Shown here: positions 12,616 through 23,238 of the stretch, in pieces | Layout: each line of letters opens with the position of its first letter | How positions within the stretch are numbered: position 1 is the stretch's first letter | Assembly (NCBI GenBank): GCA_008729055.1 | Contig: SDUX01000004.1 | Coordinates: 4,356,559-4,420,558 of the forward strand | Direction: 5' to 3' | Length of the DNA: 64,000 nt | Source of the DNA: Pyropia haitanensis | Lineage: Eukaryota > Rhodophyta > Bangiophyceae > Bangiales > Bangiaceae | Notes under the pieces: generated by a model | Databases searched by the model: none | The model's input: the letters and a program-made list of their open reading frames with translations, nothing else | Told to the model about the DNA's origin: nothing | Made by a program: the position numbers and the translations under genes

Positions 12616-15102
12616 TACATCTGGCTAAAAGGGACTTTTTGGCGCAAAGTGAAGCCCGCTTAGCTTGCCACAGTGTGCGTGTCGACTGCTCATTGGTCAT
12701 CTGAGCCTGGTCCGATCTCAAACCATTCGCGAGGGTCTTGGGGGCAAGCACGACCTTCTCGAGGGGGGGGGGCTGGTGCGAGGTACGCTTAAATTCAGCT
12801 CAAACGGCGACGACACAAGCGCCGACCGACGTCTTCGAGTCCGTCCTGTCGTGAGGTCCACCGTGCTCTGAGTTCTGATTGGCTCTGGCTGACTCGTGCG
12901 ATCAAGAGAGCTGCCTGGAACTGTGCAAGGCGGCATATTCGAATTTTGCATCGCGAAATGCACGGGGACATTTCCGGGATGCCCCGCCTGGAATCCTCCG
13001 AATGCTCTGCGGCATTTGGAGCGTGTGGAGTCATCAAGGAAGAACAATAGGCTGCCCACTTTTCCGACGGTGGGCACGCGTCGGCGCCCGCGCGGCGGCG
13101 ACAGGGACCAGCAGCGCCCACGCGGGCCGGGGGTCCCGCTCGCCCCTGTCAGGGATACCGCTGTACACGCCCCGCTCGCCGCGCCCCCCCCCCGCGGGTG
13201 GCCATCGACGGCGCTTCCACGGCCGCTGGCGTCGTCGCGGCGGCGGCGCGCGTCGGCTTGCACCAACCGACCGCCGCCGCCGGCGGCAGCCGTGTCGCCA
13301 TTGGCGCACGGCCCGCGCCTGCCGCGCGCGGTTTTTTTTTGGGGGGGGGGGGGGGCGCCCGGGACGCCCCCGCCCCGCCGTCGACGCGATGGGGACTGTA
13401 CGCGGCGCGGCGGCCGCCGCACGCGGCGGGGGGGACCAGCGGGGGCCACGGATGGGCGAGCGTGCGTGGTTTATCCCCCCGCGCTCCCCTCCCTCCCCTT
13501 TGCAATGTGGGGGGCCCAAAGGGCCCTACGACTGCCCCGCTGTGGCCCAGGCGTGGCGCCGGCCGCGGCGGCGGCGGCCCTCCCCTCGTCGTACCTACCA
13601 CACAGTCCGACAGTCTGGGCCCCACAGATCCGTTGGCTGCCCGCCGCCCCCCCCCCCCCCCCCCCCCCACGGGTGGTTTGGTCGTCGTCCGCGCGCGGCG
13701 GCGTGGCGGCCCGCCGGATCTGCCGCAAGCGGCGCCGCCGGCCGGGGCGCTTGCCGGGCCAGACGGCCGGCCGGCGGGCCCCTCTCGCGAGGGTGGGGAC
13801 CCCCCCCCCCCCCCCCCCCCCCCTTCGCCGCCACCCCCAACGCTTCCACCCGACACCGTCCCTCCCCCCCACGCGGCGCCACCCCCAACGCTTTCACCCG
13901 GCACCCTGCCTCCCACACGGCGCCACCCACCACCCACCCACCCACCCACCCACCCACCCACCCACCCACCCACCCACCCACCCACCACCACCCGCCCACC
14001 CCCGCTGGCACCCCCCCCCCCTCGCCGCGCGCCGCGCCGGTCGTGGCCGGCGTGCAACCGCGCGCGCCCCCCCCCCCCCCCTGCCCGCCGCCCGTCGTCA
14101 CGCGTCCCCCCCCGCAGCCAAACGTGCGTCACGGCGGCCAGGCGGGGAGAGCCCGCCACCGCCGCCGCTGCCGCCGCCTTGCGTGGGCCCCGCCGCCGGC
14201 CGGCTGGGGGGGCCCAGCCGTGGCACCAGCGGGCGGGGGGGGAGGGGGGGGGGGGGGGGGGGCCACGGCTCTGCTTTGGGTGGCGGAGCGGGGGTGGGGG
14301 GGGGGGAGTTGCGTGCGGTAGATTGAGGGGGGCGGAGAGGCGGGGGGGGGGGGAGGGGGAGTGCCGCCCGCCGCCGCGGCGGCGGCAGCGGCAAACGGTT
14401 TTGCAGCCGCCGCGGGCGGCCGCGGTTGCTCCCCCCCCGGCCCGACGGCTGGCGGCGTGTGTACAGCAGCACCCGCCGGCGGCGTTGGGGGCAAACGACC
14501 TCCGCCTCCCCCCCCCCCCCCCCTACCCCCCTATACCGCCGCCCTCGACGGTGGCGGCAGGACCCCAGCGCGGCCCGCCCGCCGCGGCGGCGGTCAGTGG
14601 CGCCGCGGCGGCCGCTGGCCGAGGCGGCCGCCCCACGGGCGCGCGCGCTCCCGCGGGTGGCGCCCCCGCGCCCCGCCGACCGTGCGCCGTGGTTGTCGCT
14701 GCTGTGTTTTTTTTTTGTTGTTGTTGTTGTGGGTTTTTTTGTTTTTTTTTTGACGAGCGGGGGCTCGAGAGCGGTGCCACTCGGCTTCCTGGATGGGGCG
14801 TGGCGGTAGGTAGCTTGGCTAGGGTTGGGCGCGGGCTGGGGGGGGGGGGGGGGGGGGGGGGGGGTGGCAGTGGCGCCCGACCGGCGACGTCCCCCCCCCC
14901 CCTCCCTCCCTCCCCCCCCCCCTTTACCCCCTCATCCAATCTCCCGTTGGCGTAGTTTCTGGAAGGTAGGAGGCCGCCCGTCGCCGCTGGGCCGCCACGC
15001 GTGGCTGCGTGGCCACCGCCGGCGTGGGGGACGGAGCCGGGACCCCCCACGCTCCCCCCCCCCCCCCCTCCCCTCATCTCCCCCCCCTCTCGGCCGCGGC
15101 AG
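12616..15102. other. Intergenic DNA, simple repeats and homopolymer runs
   Basis: From 12,616 to about 13,060 the sequence is of lower GC and contains the weak third match to repeat unit A near 12,950. From 13,060 onward it is extremely GC-rich, with poly-C and poly-G runs of up to about 20 bases and a CCCA array. Overlapping proline- and glycine-rich frames here are compositional. Nothing supports a gene before the Hint 1 promoter. Confidence 0.5.
13924..13984. repeat. CCCA tetranucleotide microsatellite
   Basis: About 14 near-perfect copies of CCCA. In two plus-strand frames it reads as a Thr-His-Pro-Pro repeat, which explains long proline-rich open frames here that are not supported as genes. 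Confidence 0.9.
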
Positions 15103-15110
15103 TATAAAAA
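15103..15110 (+). promoter_or_regulatory. TATA box of Hint gene 1
   Basis: TATAAAAA, a rare A/T cluster in GC-saturated DNA, about 190 bp upstream of the ATG at 15,298. A comparable TATAAAA precedes Hint gene 3. The interval to the ATG is rich in C runs, a plausible long 5' leader. Confidence 0.6.
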
Positions 15111-15297
15111 ACCGCAGCGGTCTGCCACTCCCGTCCACTCCTACCCGCCCCGTCGATCGCCGCACCCCGCCCGTCGCACGCGTCGCGCGCACCCGCACCC
15201 GCAGCGCCGCCCATCTCGTCGGCGTCGTGCCCCCCCCCCCCAGCCCTCCCCCCGGCACGACGCCCGCGGTTTCCCCCCCCCCCCGCGGGTGCCCACC

Positions 15298-17100
15298 ATG
15301 ACGCGCGCCACCACCCGCGTCGCCGCTGCGGCGGCGGTCGCGGTGGTGGCCACCGCCGCGGCGGTGGCCACAGCCCTGCCCGTCGCGGAGGTGCCGTCGA
15401 CGGGGCGGCAGTTTTTCAAGGCGCAGCTGGGCGGCATCTACACCCGCTTCATCGCGCAGGGCAACTGCCCGGCGCGGATTGAGCACACGGGCTTTGAGGA
15501 GCCGTCTGCGGGGGTGGTCAACGTGCCGTTTGCCAACATCCGGATGGGCGGCGTGCCGTGCACGTCGGCGGGGTCCATGGTGGTGGTGCCCAACACGGAT
15601 AATACGCTGACGGGGCGGCTGTCGTCGCTGCTCGAGTCGAACGAGGTGCTCAACGCGGTCTACTCGCAGCTGGTGGACAGCGGCGCCCAGTTCCTCGTCG
15701 GCTTTGAGACCGTCTCCCGGGTGTGTGGGCCGACGACGTTTGCCGCGCCGACGGTGAGCTTCTTTGTGTCTGAGCCCGAGGCGATTTCGGTGCCCCGCGT
15801 GGCGTTCCTCCGCCCCAACTTTCGGCCGTACATGATGGTGTTCAAGACCAACAGCGAGGACGGCATCCCGTGCACGTACGCCAAGGGCGAGCGCCAGGTG
15901 GACACGGGCACTGTCGCCACCGGCAATGACGATGACGATGATGACGACGACGACAGTGACGACGACGATGACGACACCGTGGTCGTTCCGGTCGTGCCGG
16001 TACCCATCCCGGCCGACGGTGACAACGACTCGGGTGAGACGGCGGACACTGACTCGATTGATGATGACAATGACGGCCTGGACGACCCAGTCGACCCCGA
16101 CGACGACAATGACGGCGTGGTGGACAATGACGATGCGGACAATGACGGCGATGGCGTCGCGGACATCAACGATGTGCCCCGCAACGATGGCCAGGATGAG
16201 GATCTGGGCGCGCCGATCGAGCCCGTCACGGGTGGCGAGGATATCGACTCGATCGACGATGACAATGATGGGCTGGCCGACCCGGTCGACCCCGATGACG
16301 ACAATGACGGTCGGCCCGACAATGACGATGCCAACAATGACGGCGATGGCGTGGCGGATGTGGACGACGTGCCCCGCAACGATGGCCAGGATGACGGCGA
16401 GGGCGGCGACACCACGGCCCCGGTGGTGGTGCCGGGCGGTGGCGACGTCGATGGCGGCGTCGACGGCGACGACGAAGTCACGGACAGTGATGATGATGAC
16501 ACGGGCGTGGCGGGTGTGGATGAGGAGCTTGAGCCGTCCCCGTCGGACGATGACGACTCGGTGTGCTTCCCCGCGTCGGCCGAGGTGGAGCTCGAGTCGG
16601 GTGCGACCGTGACGATGGACAAGCTGGCGGTTGGTGACAGCGTGCGCGTGTCGGCCGACGCCTTCTCGCGCGTGTTTATGTTTACCCACAAGGTGGCCGC
16701 CGGCTCGTTCAACTTTGTCAAGCTGTCGACCGCGTCGGCCGCGTCGCTGACGGTGACGCGCAGCCACTACATCTATGCGAATGGCAAGATGACGGCGGCG
16801 GGGGCGGTCCGCGTGGGCGACAAGCTGGAGCTTGTTGCGGAGCGCAAGTGCGACATTGTGACGGCCATTGCGTCGGTGACGGGCACGGGCCTGTACAACC
16901 CGCAGACGCTGCACGGCGACATTGTGGTGAATGGCATCCGTGCCAGCACGTACACGACCGCCGTTGAGCCGACGGTCGCGTCGGCGCTGCTGGCGCCGCT
17001 GCGCGCGCTCTTCCGCGCGACGGGCCTGAGCACGTCGGCGCTGGACGCGGGGTCGGCACGCCTGGCGGCGCTCCTCCCCAGCGGTGCGTCGGTGTATTAG
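15298..17100 (+). CDS. Secreted Hint-domain protein 1 (acidic calcium-binding-type spacer)
   Basis: Intronless, 600 residues; ATG in a good context (CCACCATGA). Residues 1-27 form a hydrophobic Ala/Val signal peptide. Residues 28 to about 205 form an N-domain with four cysteines (contexts GNCPA, VPCTS, RVCGP, IPCTY), probably disulphide-bonded; I do not recognise it. Residues about 209-410 are Asp-rich, with DxDxDG-like repeats resembling thrombospondin type-3 or dockerin calcium loops (DDDNDG, NDGDGVAD). The Hint/Hog domain starts at Cys423 (SV-CFPASAEV), contains T487-R-S-H490 matching the T-x-x-H motif, and continues to VVNGIRASTYT (about 543-553). In the Hedgehog family the first Cys makes a thioester and cleaves the chain before it, so release of the N-terminal part is predicted. 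The animal-Hh Cys in the S-C-Y motif is Thr here. The product is probably secreted or cell-surface. Near-identical N and Hint domains recur at 26.5 kb, and the Hint domain again at 59.2 kb. Confidence 0.9.
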   Translation: MTRATTRVAAAAAVAVVATAAAVATALPVAEVPSTGRQFFKAQLGGIYTRFIAQGNCPARIEHTGFEEPSAGVVNVPFANIRMGGVPCTSAGSMVVVPNTDNTLTGRLSSLLESNEVLNAVYSQLVDSGAQFLVGFETVSRVCGPTTFAAPTVSFFVSEPEAISVPRVAFLRPNFRPYMMVFKTNSEDGIPCTYAKGERQVDTGTVATGNDDDDDDDDDSDDDDDDTVVVPVVPVPIPADGDNDSGETADTDSIDDDNDGLDDPVDPDDDNDGVVDNDDADNDGDGVADINDVPRNDGQDEDLGAPIEPVTGGEDIDSIDDDNDGLADPVDPDDDNDGRPDNDDANNDGDGVADVDDVPRNDGQDDGEGGDTTAPVVVPGGGDVDGGVDGDDEVTDSDDDDTGVAGVDEELEPSPSDDDDSVCFPASAEVELESGATVTMDKLAVGDSVRVSADAFSRVFMFTHKVAAGSFNFVKLSTASAASLTVTRSHYIYANGKMTAAGAVRVGDKLELVAERKCDIVTAIASVTGTGLYNPQTLHGDIVVNGIRASTYTTAVEPTVASALLAPLRALFRATGLSTSALDAGSARLAALLPSGASVY

Positions 17101-20100
17101 AGGGTTGTATTGTTTTTATTGTGTATGCCTGTACTACTCCCTCATGTAGTGCACTTTCTCGTTTTGTGTCCTATAAAAATGATAACTCTTTTTTCGTGTC
17201 CGCTCGCGCGCGCGCATTGTCGGTCGTGAATGTCTGTCTTCCTCTGGGGTATGAGCGGGCGGGGCACGTGTTCTCTTCTTTGTGACAACGCATCGCGTTG
17301 CTGGGCACAAACGGGTTACAACCGGGCCACTGGACGAGCAATCTTGTTTCAAGGCCAGGACACACGCATCAGAGCGGTCCTGTCTGCACCTGGCGCAGCG
17401 CGCACGGTCAAGGTCAGCAGCGTGCATCGCCGTCCTGCACGCGTCGCGCACACGCATGCCCGGGTGCCCCAAAGGTCGCGACCGCCAAGGACCCGGGTGA
17501 CCACACGCTTGTCCCGACTTGCCGCATCTCCAGGCGCGGTTCCCTTCCGAGACGCAGCCGCGCACCCGCCCCCCCTCCCTCCCTCTCTCTTCCCTCTCCA
17601 CCCGCCAACAGGGGCGACAGCAGTGGCGGCCCGCCACGAGTGCACGCGCGGACCCCGACCGACCGGTGGGGTCCCTCCATAGGGTCTTCTCAAGGGGCGC
17701 GCGTGAGCCGCCCCGCACGCGCTCGCAGACGGCCGCCGCCACGAGACGCGGGCGGCCGGCCCGTGCCGGCTGCCCCCGTGCCGGCGGCCGAGCAAACGAT
17801 CCCTGATCGCGGGCAGCGGCCGCGGCACGCCGGTCTCGTCGCGCCGCATGGTCCGGGCTGCCCCCCGCCTCGCGAGCGCCTGCAATGTCATTCCGCCCCC
17901 GGCCCCTACTCCGGAGCGAGGCCAGCGCAAGCGTGTAGCGCGTAGTGGGTCTGAGACCAGGTACCCACTTTTCTCTGTGCAGACGGGCCATCCCTCGGGT
18001 CGTGTGGGCCTGCTTACAAAAGTCGGTGCCCCAGGACAGGCCGTGGACGCTGCTGTCCACGAGGTTGCGTGCTGGTGAACCGGGTATTCGACCCGATGAG
18101 CGGCAGCTGCGCAGGGCTTCCGGGCTGTGTCCTGCAGCAGCGGCTTGCCCTGAGCTGGGGAGTCTAACCCTTGACCCCGGACGGATCAGAATTTGGTCGT
18201 GTGCGGCGTGCAATCGACCGCGCAGGGGGCCCAGAATCGGCCTTGGTGACCCCGTAGGAAGCGCTTTTTCACTGCACGCACCGCACTCGGCGTGCAAGGG
18301 GGGTCCTATTTGCGATTCCGGAGCACTCTTTTTTGCTAAAGGTGTGTATAATATGTCGTGCTCGACCACCTCTTTGCCCAAGATATCGCCGGCCATGTAC
18401 TGGTCTTCCTGGGGGCAGTATGGCACAAGAAGGATGCACGTTTTCGTGCATCTCGTGCTCGACGGTCGGGCTGTGCGTGCGTTGCGTGCGCCGCGTGCGC
18501 CTGACCCATTCCCGAATGACAAGGAATGAAGCTCCCCGCCATCGATCATCACTTGCCATCTGTCCCCGTCGGAGACGGAGTGCCGCCCCCCAAACTACGT
18601 ACTTTCTACTGACTTCGACGTAATATCGACACATGCGGGTGACAAGTGCCGTCGCAAGTTTTGGTCTGCACACGTCGTGCGCTCGGCGCACGCGTACGTT
18701 TTGCCCTCTTTTCACGCTTTCCGCTACACGCGGTGTGCAGCGAGTGTAACCTAAGTTTTCCTTCCCACGGTCCCGCAGGGGTCACGGGTTAGACCCCACA
18801 GCGCTGTGGGGGGGGCCAGTGCCCAAGTCCTGTGAACGAAATGTTGAGTGGTCCGCTCTCTTTTCTTCGAGGCCGACGCAAGGATCTCCCCGAGGACCGC
18901 TGACCGCCCGGTTGGTCCCGCGGGACCTCGATCGCATGGCGCACCTCGGTGGCTAGGTACTGATAGGCAAGGTTTCGGGCAACGCACCAGGGCCACCGCT
19001 GCGCCATTGTGCGTCTGCCAGTCGCAGGTAGACACGACCTGGGGTCAACTGCCGGCGAGCGTCCTATGCATCAATCCGCAGCGTTCGGCTGGACCAGCCG
19101 ACACGCAATGACTACGCCGTTCGTGTCCCGCACTCTCAAAGTGGGGCACCACCACCGTTCACTGCTGCTACTGAAGGCCATTCTGGTGCGCGGCGTGCTC
19201 ACAGAGGGAGATTGCACTCATGGGCGGCGACTCCCTCCATCTCTGGAACGGCAGTGAACACGCAGTGGGTAAAAAGATACCCGTCTGACGCTCTTCGACA
19301 CACCCTCTTCCCCCATCGCTAGAGCCCGCCCAGCCGCCATCGATGCAGCGCAGGCATCGTACATGGAATGGGTGCGCGGGATTGCCCACCAACAAGAGAG
19401 CGTGCTTCCCTGTCCTGCTGTTGTTCGCGGCACCAGCCACGCAGTGACAACATCGGCTGGGATCATGGGCTAACGTGCGGGCAGAGCCGGGGTGCGGCGC
19501 GGCAAGACGGTTCGCGGCACCTCGTCCGGACATCGGTTCCCACCCCCCTCACGACGGCAAGGTCGCGGGCAGCAACAGGGCACTCCTTCGGCGGCACCTA
19601 CCTCGGCCACGACGAGCACATGGCGGCCCGAAAACGAGGACCCCCATCCCCCACCCTGTGCCCACGGCTCGCGGGGTAGAGTGCATACGCGGCGCTGCCA
19701 GTCCCTCGCCCCGCTACGTCGACGAGCCGGCCCCAGGGCTCGCTCAGGCGCCAGTGGTGAGGGGCGCGCCGCAATCCGTGTCCCCCTTCACCGCCGCTGC
19801 TGGCGCCTCCCCCGGGTCGGGTAGCAGCGGGACAGTACCTGTGCCGCGCCATGAGGTTCGAGGCGAAACAGAAATGACTACAGCTCTTTGGCTGCTTGGA
19901 GTGCAATAGTGACAATTGATTCAATGCTGGAAAAGCTACAATGTCAATGTCAATTGGATTCGTCAGCAGCGGGGGGACAAGCCCCTACTCGACCGAATTT
20001 TCCGTCGGCCTCGAACCCGGCCCCGTCCCACTGCACGCGGGGCACCCCAAGCGGGCATCCGAAGGGAAGGAGGGACTGGTTGCTGGTGCGCGGGCTCCCG

Positions 20101-20663
20101 TGGTGACCGCCTCGCCTGGCACGCATCAACAGTAGAGGAGAATAGTCGCCCCGAAGTGGGCACCGCCGCGTCGGCGGCAGGTGTCACAGGCCGGTCTCTG
20201 CCACTTACTCCGTGCCTCCGACGCGACAGTGCCAGTTGATACGTTTTTACTAGGGGCCAGCACGCCAGACCGCCGCGTGTTCCCGTAGATCGCCACAGGT
20301 CGGCTGGAAAGCCCCGGGGCGCGAGAGAGTGCACGTGTCCCCAAGAAAGAGGGTAAACAGCGTACAATCGCAGGCGGAGGCAAGCAAGAAACAGACCAGA
20401 AAGCAAGAAAGGTGCAGGCGCCAGTCGCAAGCAGCGCCAAGAGGGCGAAGCAGGGACGGCGGGCGGGCGCTCGAGGGCGAACGAATGTGCCGGCCGTCAC
20501 AAGCCGGCGGGTTCTCCCCGCGCCCACCTCTTCTATCCCCTGACGGGGACAGGTGGCCTGGTGGGACTGGATACGGGGCAAAGGAGTCCCCGGAACCCCC
20601 GCACACAGATACACCCGAGTCCAGAGAGGTACAACAATGAGGCAGAGCTAGGGAAGGCACCCG
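17101..20663. other. Intergenic DNA, moderate GC, no recognised gene
   Basis: The region starts with the AT-rich 3' flank of Hint gene 1 (T-rich stretch 17,105-17,200, a likely 3' UTR). Beyond it, moderate-GC sequence carries a minus-strand frame of about 470 codons (18,552-17,134) without recognised motifs. A perfect hairpin-type palindrome built on CCCACAGCGCTGTGGG lies near 18,797-18,812. No tRNA-like structure was found. Decayed transposon sequence is possible but not demonstrable by eye. Confidence 0.45.
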
Positions 20664-20718
20664 CTAGTGTCTATTCTACTGAGTGCATCATTTGATGCCA
20701 TATGCATCAATTGATGCA
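20664..20718 (+). repeat. Left terminal inverted repeat with subterminal palindromes
   Basis: An 18-bp perfect terminal repeat followed by two tandem quasi-palindromes built on TGCATCA/TGATGCA. It pairs with the right end at 23,175-23,238. Such repeated subterminal motifs are typical transposase-binding sites; that function is inferred. Confidence 0.8.
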
Positions 20719-21201
20719 CTTTTTGGGGGCCTCTTTTCTCTATGTTCCCGCCGTCTGGCATCGATTTTGACACCGGAAACGGACTCAGCGCAGGCTGTTT
20801 GCCCTTGGGGGAAGTCCGGTGCATCCGCGGCCCGCCCAAACTCGAGGAGTGCGCCTTTTTCTCGAGGCGCATGGTCACGTCACGACGTGGCCAGAGCGCC
20901 CAGGTGGGAGCCACTTCACGTGCCCCCACGCCGCAGTCGGTCGCTTTCTGTCCCCCCCGCGCTGGTGCTGGGTGCGGCGCGGTGGCGGTGGGGAGCCGTC
21001 GGGGGCGGCGGTGGAGGCAGCGGCGGAGCTGGCCGCACAGTCGCTCTACGCGCTGACCGCCCGCCTGGCCGCCCGCCTGCGCTGGGTGCGCGCCTCCGCG
21101 GCGGGCGACGACGAGCGGTCGCCGCCGCGGCGGTTTGCGGGCGCGATGCTGCGGGCGGTGGCGGCCATGGACGGCGCGCTGGGCCGCCTGCCGGCGGGCG
21201 A

Positions 21202-21271
<70 letters not shown>

Positions 21272-23174
21272 GCGGCGGCGCGCCGCCGTCCTAACTGCAG
21301 GAGGTCGGGGCGGTCGTGGCGCTCTACATCCGCGGCGGCAGCGTCGCGCGCGTGGCGGGGATGGCCGCGGCGGACGCGGACGCGGCGGCGGCGGCGGCGG
21401 TGGCGTTTTTGGACGCGCACTGCGCGCGGGTGTTGCCGGCATCGCCGCTGTACCCGGTGGTGGTGGACGCGTCCGCGGTGGGGGAAGGGGGGGGGGGGGG
21501 GCGGACGGGGGGGCACCCAACGGGTGGCGGCGCGCGGTCGTGGGCGGCCGGGGGGGAGGGGCATTTGTGCTGTACCGCAAGGCGCTGGATGGGGCGTGAG
21601 GGGGGGGTGGAGGCGGGGGGGCGGCCGGCGGGGGGGGAGCGGCGGGGCGCAGTGGCTGACCTTGTGGGGCGGGGGCGGCGGCCGCGGCGACGGCGGCGCG
21701 GGACGGCGGGCGTGGTGGGCGCGCGGCGGGTGGCGTGGCGTGGGCGGGGGGGTGGGGGGGTGGGCGAGTAGTCGGGCGGCAAAACGAGCGGGTGGCCGCC
21801 CGCCGCGGGCGCGCCACCCGCGTCTGTTTTATGCGGGGGGGCGGGGGGAAGCGGAGGCCGGGTCGGTGCCCGCGGTCGGGCGCGTATGGGAGACGGGACT
21901 GGCGTGGCGGCGCCGTCTTTGGCACGCGAACAGGGGGGGGGGGGGGGCGGCCAAGCGGCAGGACGGGGGCGGAGACGGCCCGCGCGTCCGCGTGGCGGAA
22001 GCCGGTGCGCCGCCCGGCGGCGGCGCGCCCGCCGCCGGCGCACGGACGGCGCAGAGGCCGTCGCGCGGGCGGGTGGCCGCGGCGGCGCGCACGGCGGCCG
22101 CCCCGCCCCGTCCCGGCGGCGACACGCGCGGGGTGGGGCGGCGGGCGCGCGCGCGCGGCACCCACCCTCATTGGTGTCACCGCCGAGCCCCCCCCTCTCG
22201 TCCGGCCCCGCCACCGCCGCAGCCGCCGCCGCCGCCGATGACAACCGGCTCGGCGTCCGCCTCCCCCCGCCCCCCGCGGCCGCCGCTCGCCGCCCCCCCG
22301 CCCCCCGCAGCGTCGCGCACGGTGGCGGCCGCCGCCGGGTCGTCGGCAGCCACAGATACCCGCGTCGCCGGCCGCCCCGCGAGCAGCCGACGCGCCTCCG
22401 CCAAAAACGCCGCTGGCGCCGACGCCGCCCGGTGGACGTCTGTCGCCGCCACCCCCGCCGCCATATACTCGTCGGCGGCGTCGATCGGCAGCGCCTCCGC
22501 CGCGACGGACAGGTGCCGCAAGTGGACGCCGAAGAGGCGGGCGACGCCCCGCGCGCCGCAGCCGGCGGTGCGCGCGGCGACGGCGCTGGCGGCGGCGTCG
22601 GCGACGTCGCCGCGCCCCCGCTTCCCGCCGTCGACGGCCGAAAGGGCGGTTTGGTGGCGGGTGGGGGGGAGGGGCAGGTGGCCAGGAAGAGGAGCCGGCG
22701 GGGGGGGGTGGCCGGTGGGGGGGGCGGCCAGTGGGGGGGGTCGGCCGGTGGGGGGGGGGTTGACCTATCGGGGGGATGGCGGGTGGTGGTGGGTGGCGGG
22801 TGGGCGGCGGGTGGCGGGTGGGGGTGGTAGGCGGATGGGGAGGGTGGCTGCCGTGGGGGGGTCGACCGCGCACCAGGCCGCATTCCCCGTCCCCGCTGCT
22901 GCCCCCTCAACCTTATCCACCCGCCGCAGTCCTTCCCGCTCCCAACCATCCTCGCACTCTCTTGGCCGCCGCCCTATGGCCTGCGTGACGGGGAAAGTTT
23001 GTTGGGCACCCCTCACCCTTGGTTGCTCCACCATTCTGTTGCGCTGGCCCCAAACAAGCGAAGGTGAAGGTCGTAGGGACACAAAAAGGCCCAGGAAGTG
23101 CGTGTTGTAGCCGGCGGGACAGCTATTTACATATGCAGGGGACGCGCAGACGGCGATTTCCGGCTGGCGTCGGG

Positions 23175-23238
23175 TGTGCATCAATTGATGCAAAATCGTG
23201 CATCACTGGATGCAATCGTCCAGTAGAATAGACACTAG
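23175..23238 (-). repeat. Right terminal inverted repeat with subterminal palindromes
   Basis: Reverse complement of the left end: two TGCATCA-type quasi-palindromes, then the 18-bp repeat ending in CTAG. Spacing between the palindromes differs slightly from the left end, so the match is strict only over the outer 18 bases and within each palindrome. Confidence 0.8.

Larger units (their letters stand above)
20664..23238. mobile_element. 2.6-kb element with terminal inverted repeats
   Basis: The ends carry a perfect 18-bp inverted repeat (CTAGTGTCTATTCTACTG at 20,664-20,681; its complement at 23,221-23,238). Inside each end are two quasi-palindromic copies of TGCATCAxxTGATGCA (left about 20,683-20,699 and 20,702-20,718; right about 23,177-23,192 and 23,198-23,214). 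Because the outermost four bases, CTAG, are self-complementary, the edges could be a CTAG or TA target duplication rather than part of the repeat. The GC-rich interior shows two convergent protein-like stretches: plus strand about 20,990-21,480 (in two frames, split near an Ala tract and a TAA) and minus strand about 22,680-22,177 (helical, Ala-rich). I recognise no transposase, so a non-autonomous DNA transposon carrying host-derived sequence is the best reading. Confidence 0.75.

Noticed and set aside
13924..13984. Regular short repeats that could suggest a CRISPR-like array or a Thr-His-Pro-Pro protein
   Set aside because: It is a perfect tetranucleotide microsatellite with no spacers, flanked by other simple sequence; nothing indicates a prokaryotic array or a gene.
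14932..16914. 660-codon antisense open frame opposite Hint gene 1 (and similar ones at 26,314-28,338 and 58,722-62,168)
   Set aside because: These are mirrors of Asp-rich coding DNA: GAC/GAT codons read as Val/Ile on the other strand. Their ends fall in low-complexity DNA, they lack domains, and the sense strand has signal peptides, a Hint domain and TATA boxes.
17134..18552. Minus-strand frame of about 470 codons considered as a retrotransposon polyprotein
   Set aside because: No reverse transcriptase, integrase, protease or RNase H motif could be found in this or the neighbouring frames, and no long terminal repeats flank it.
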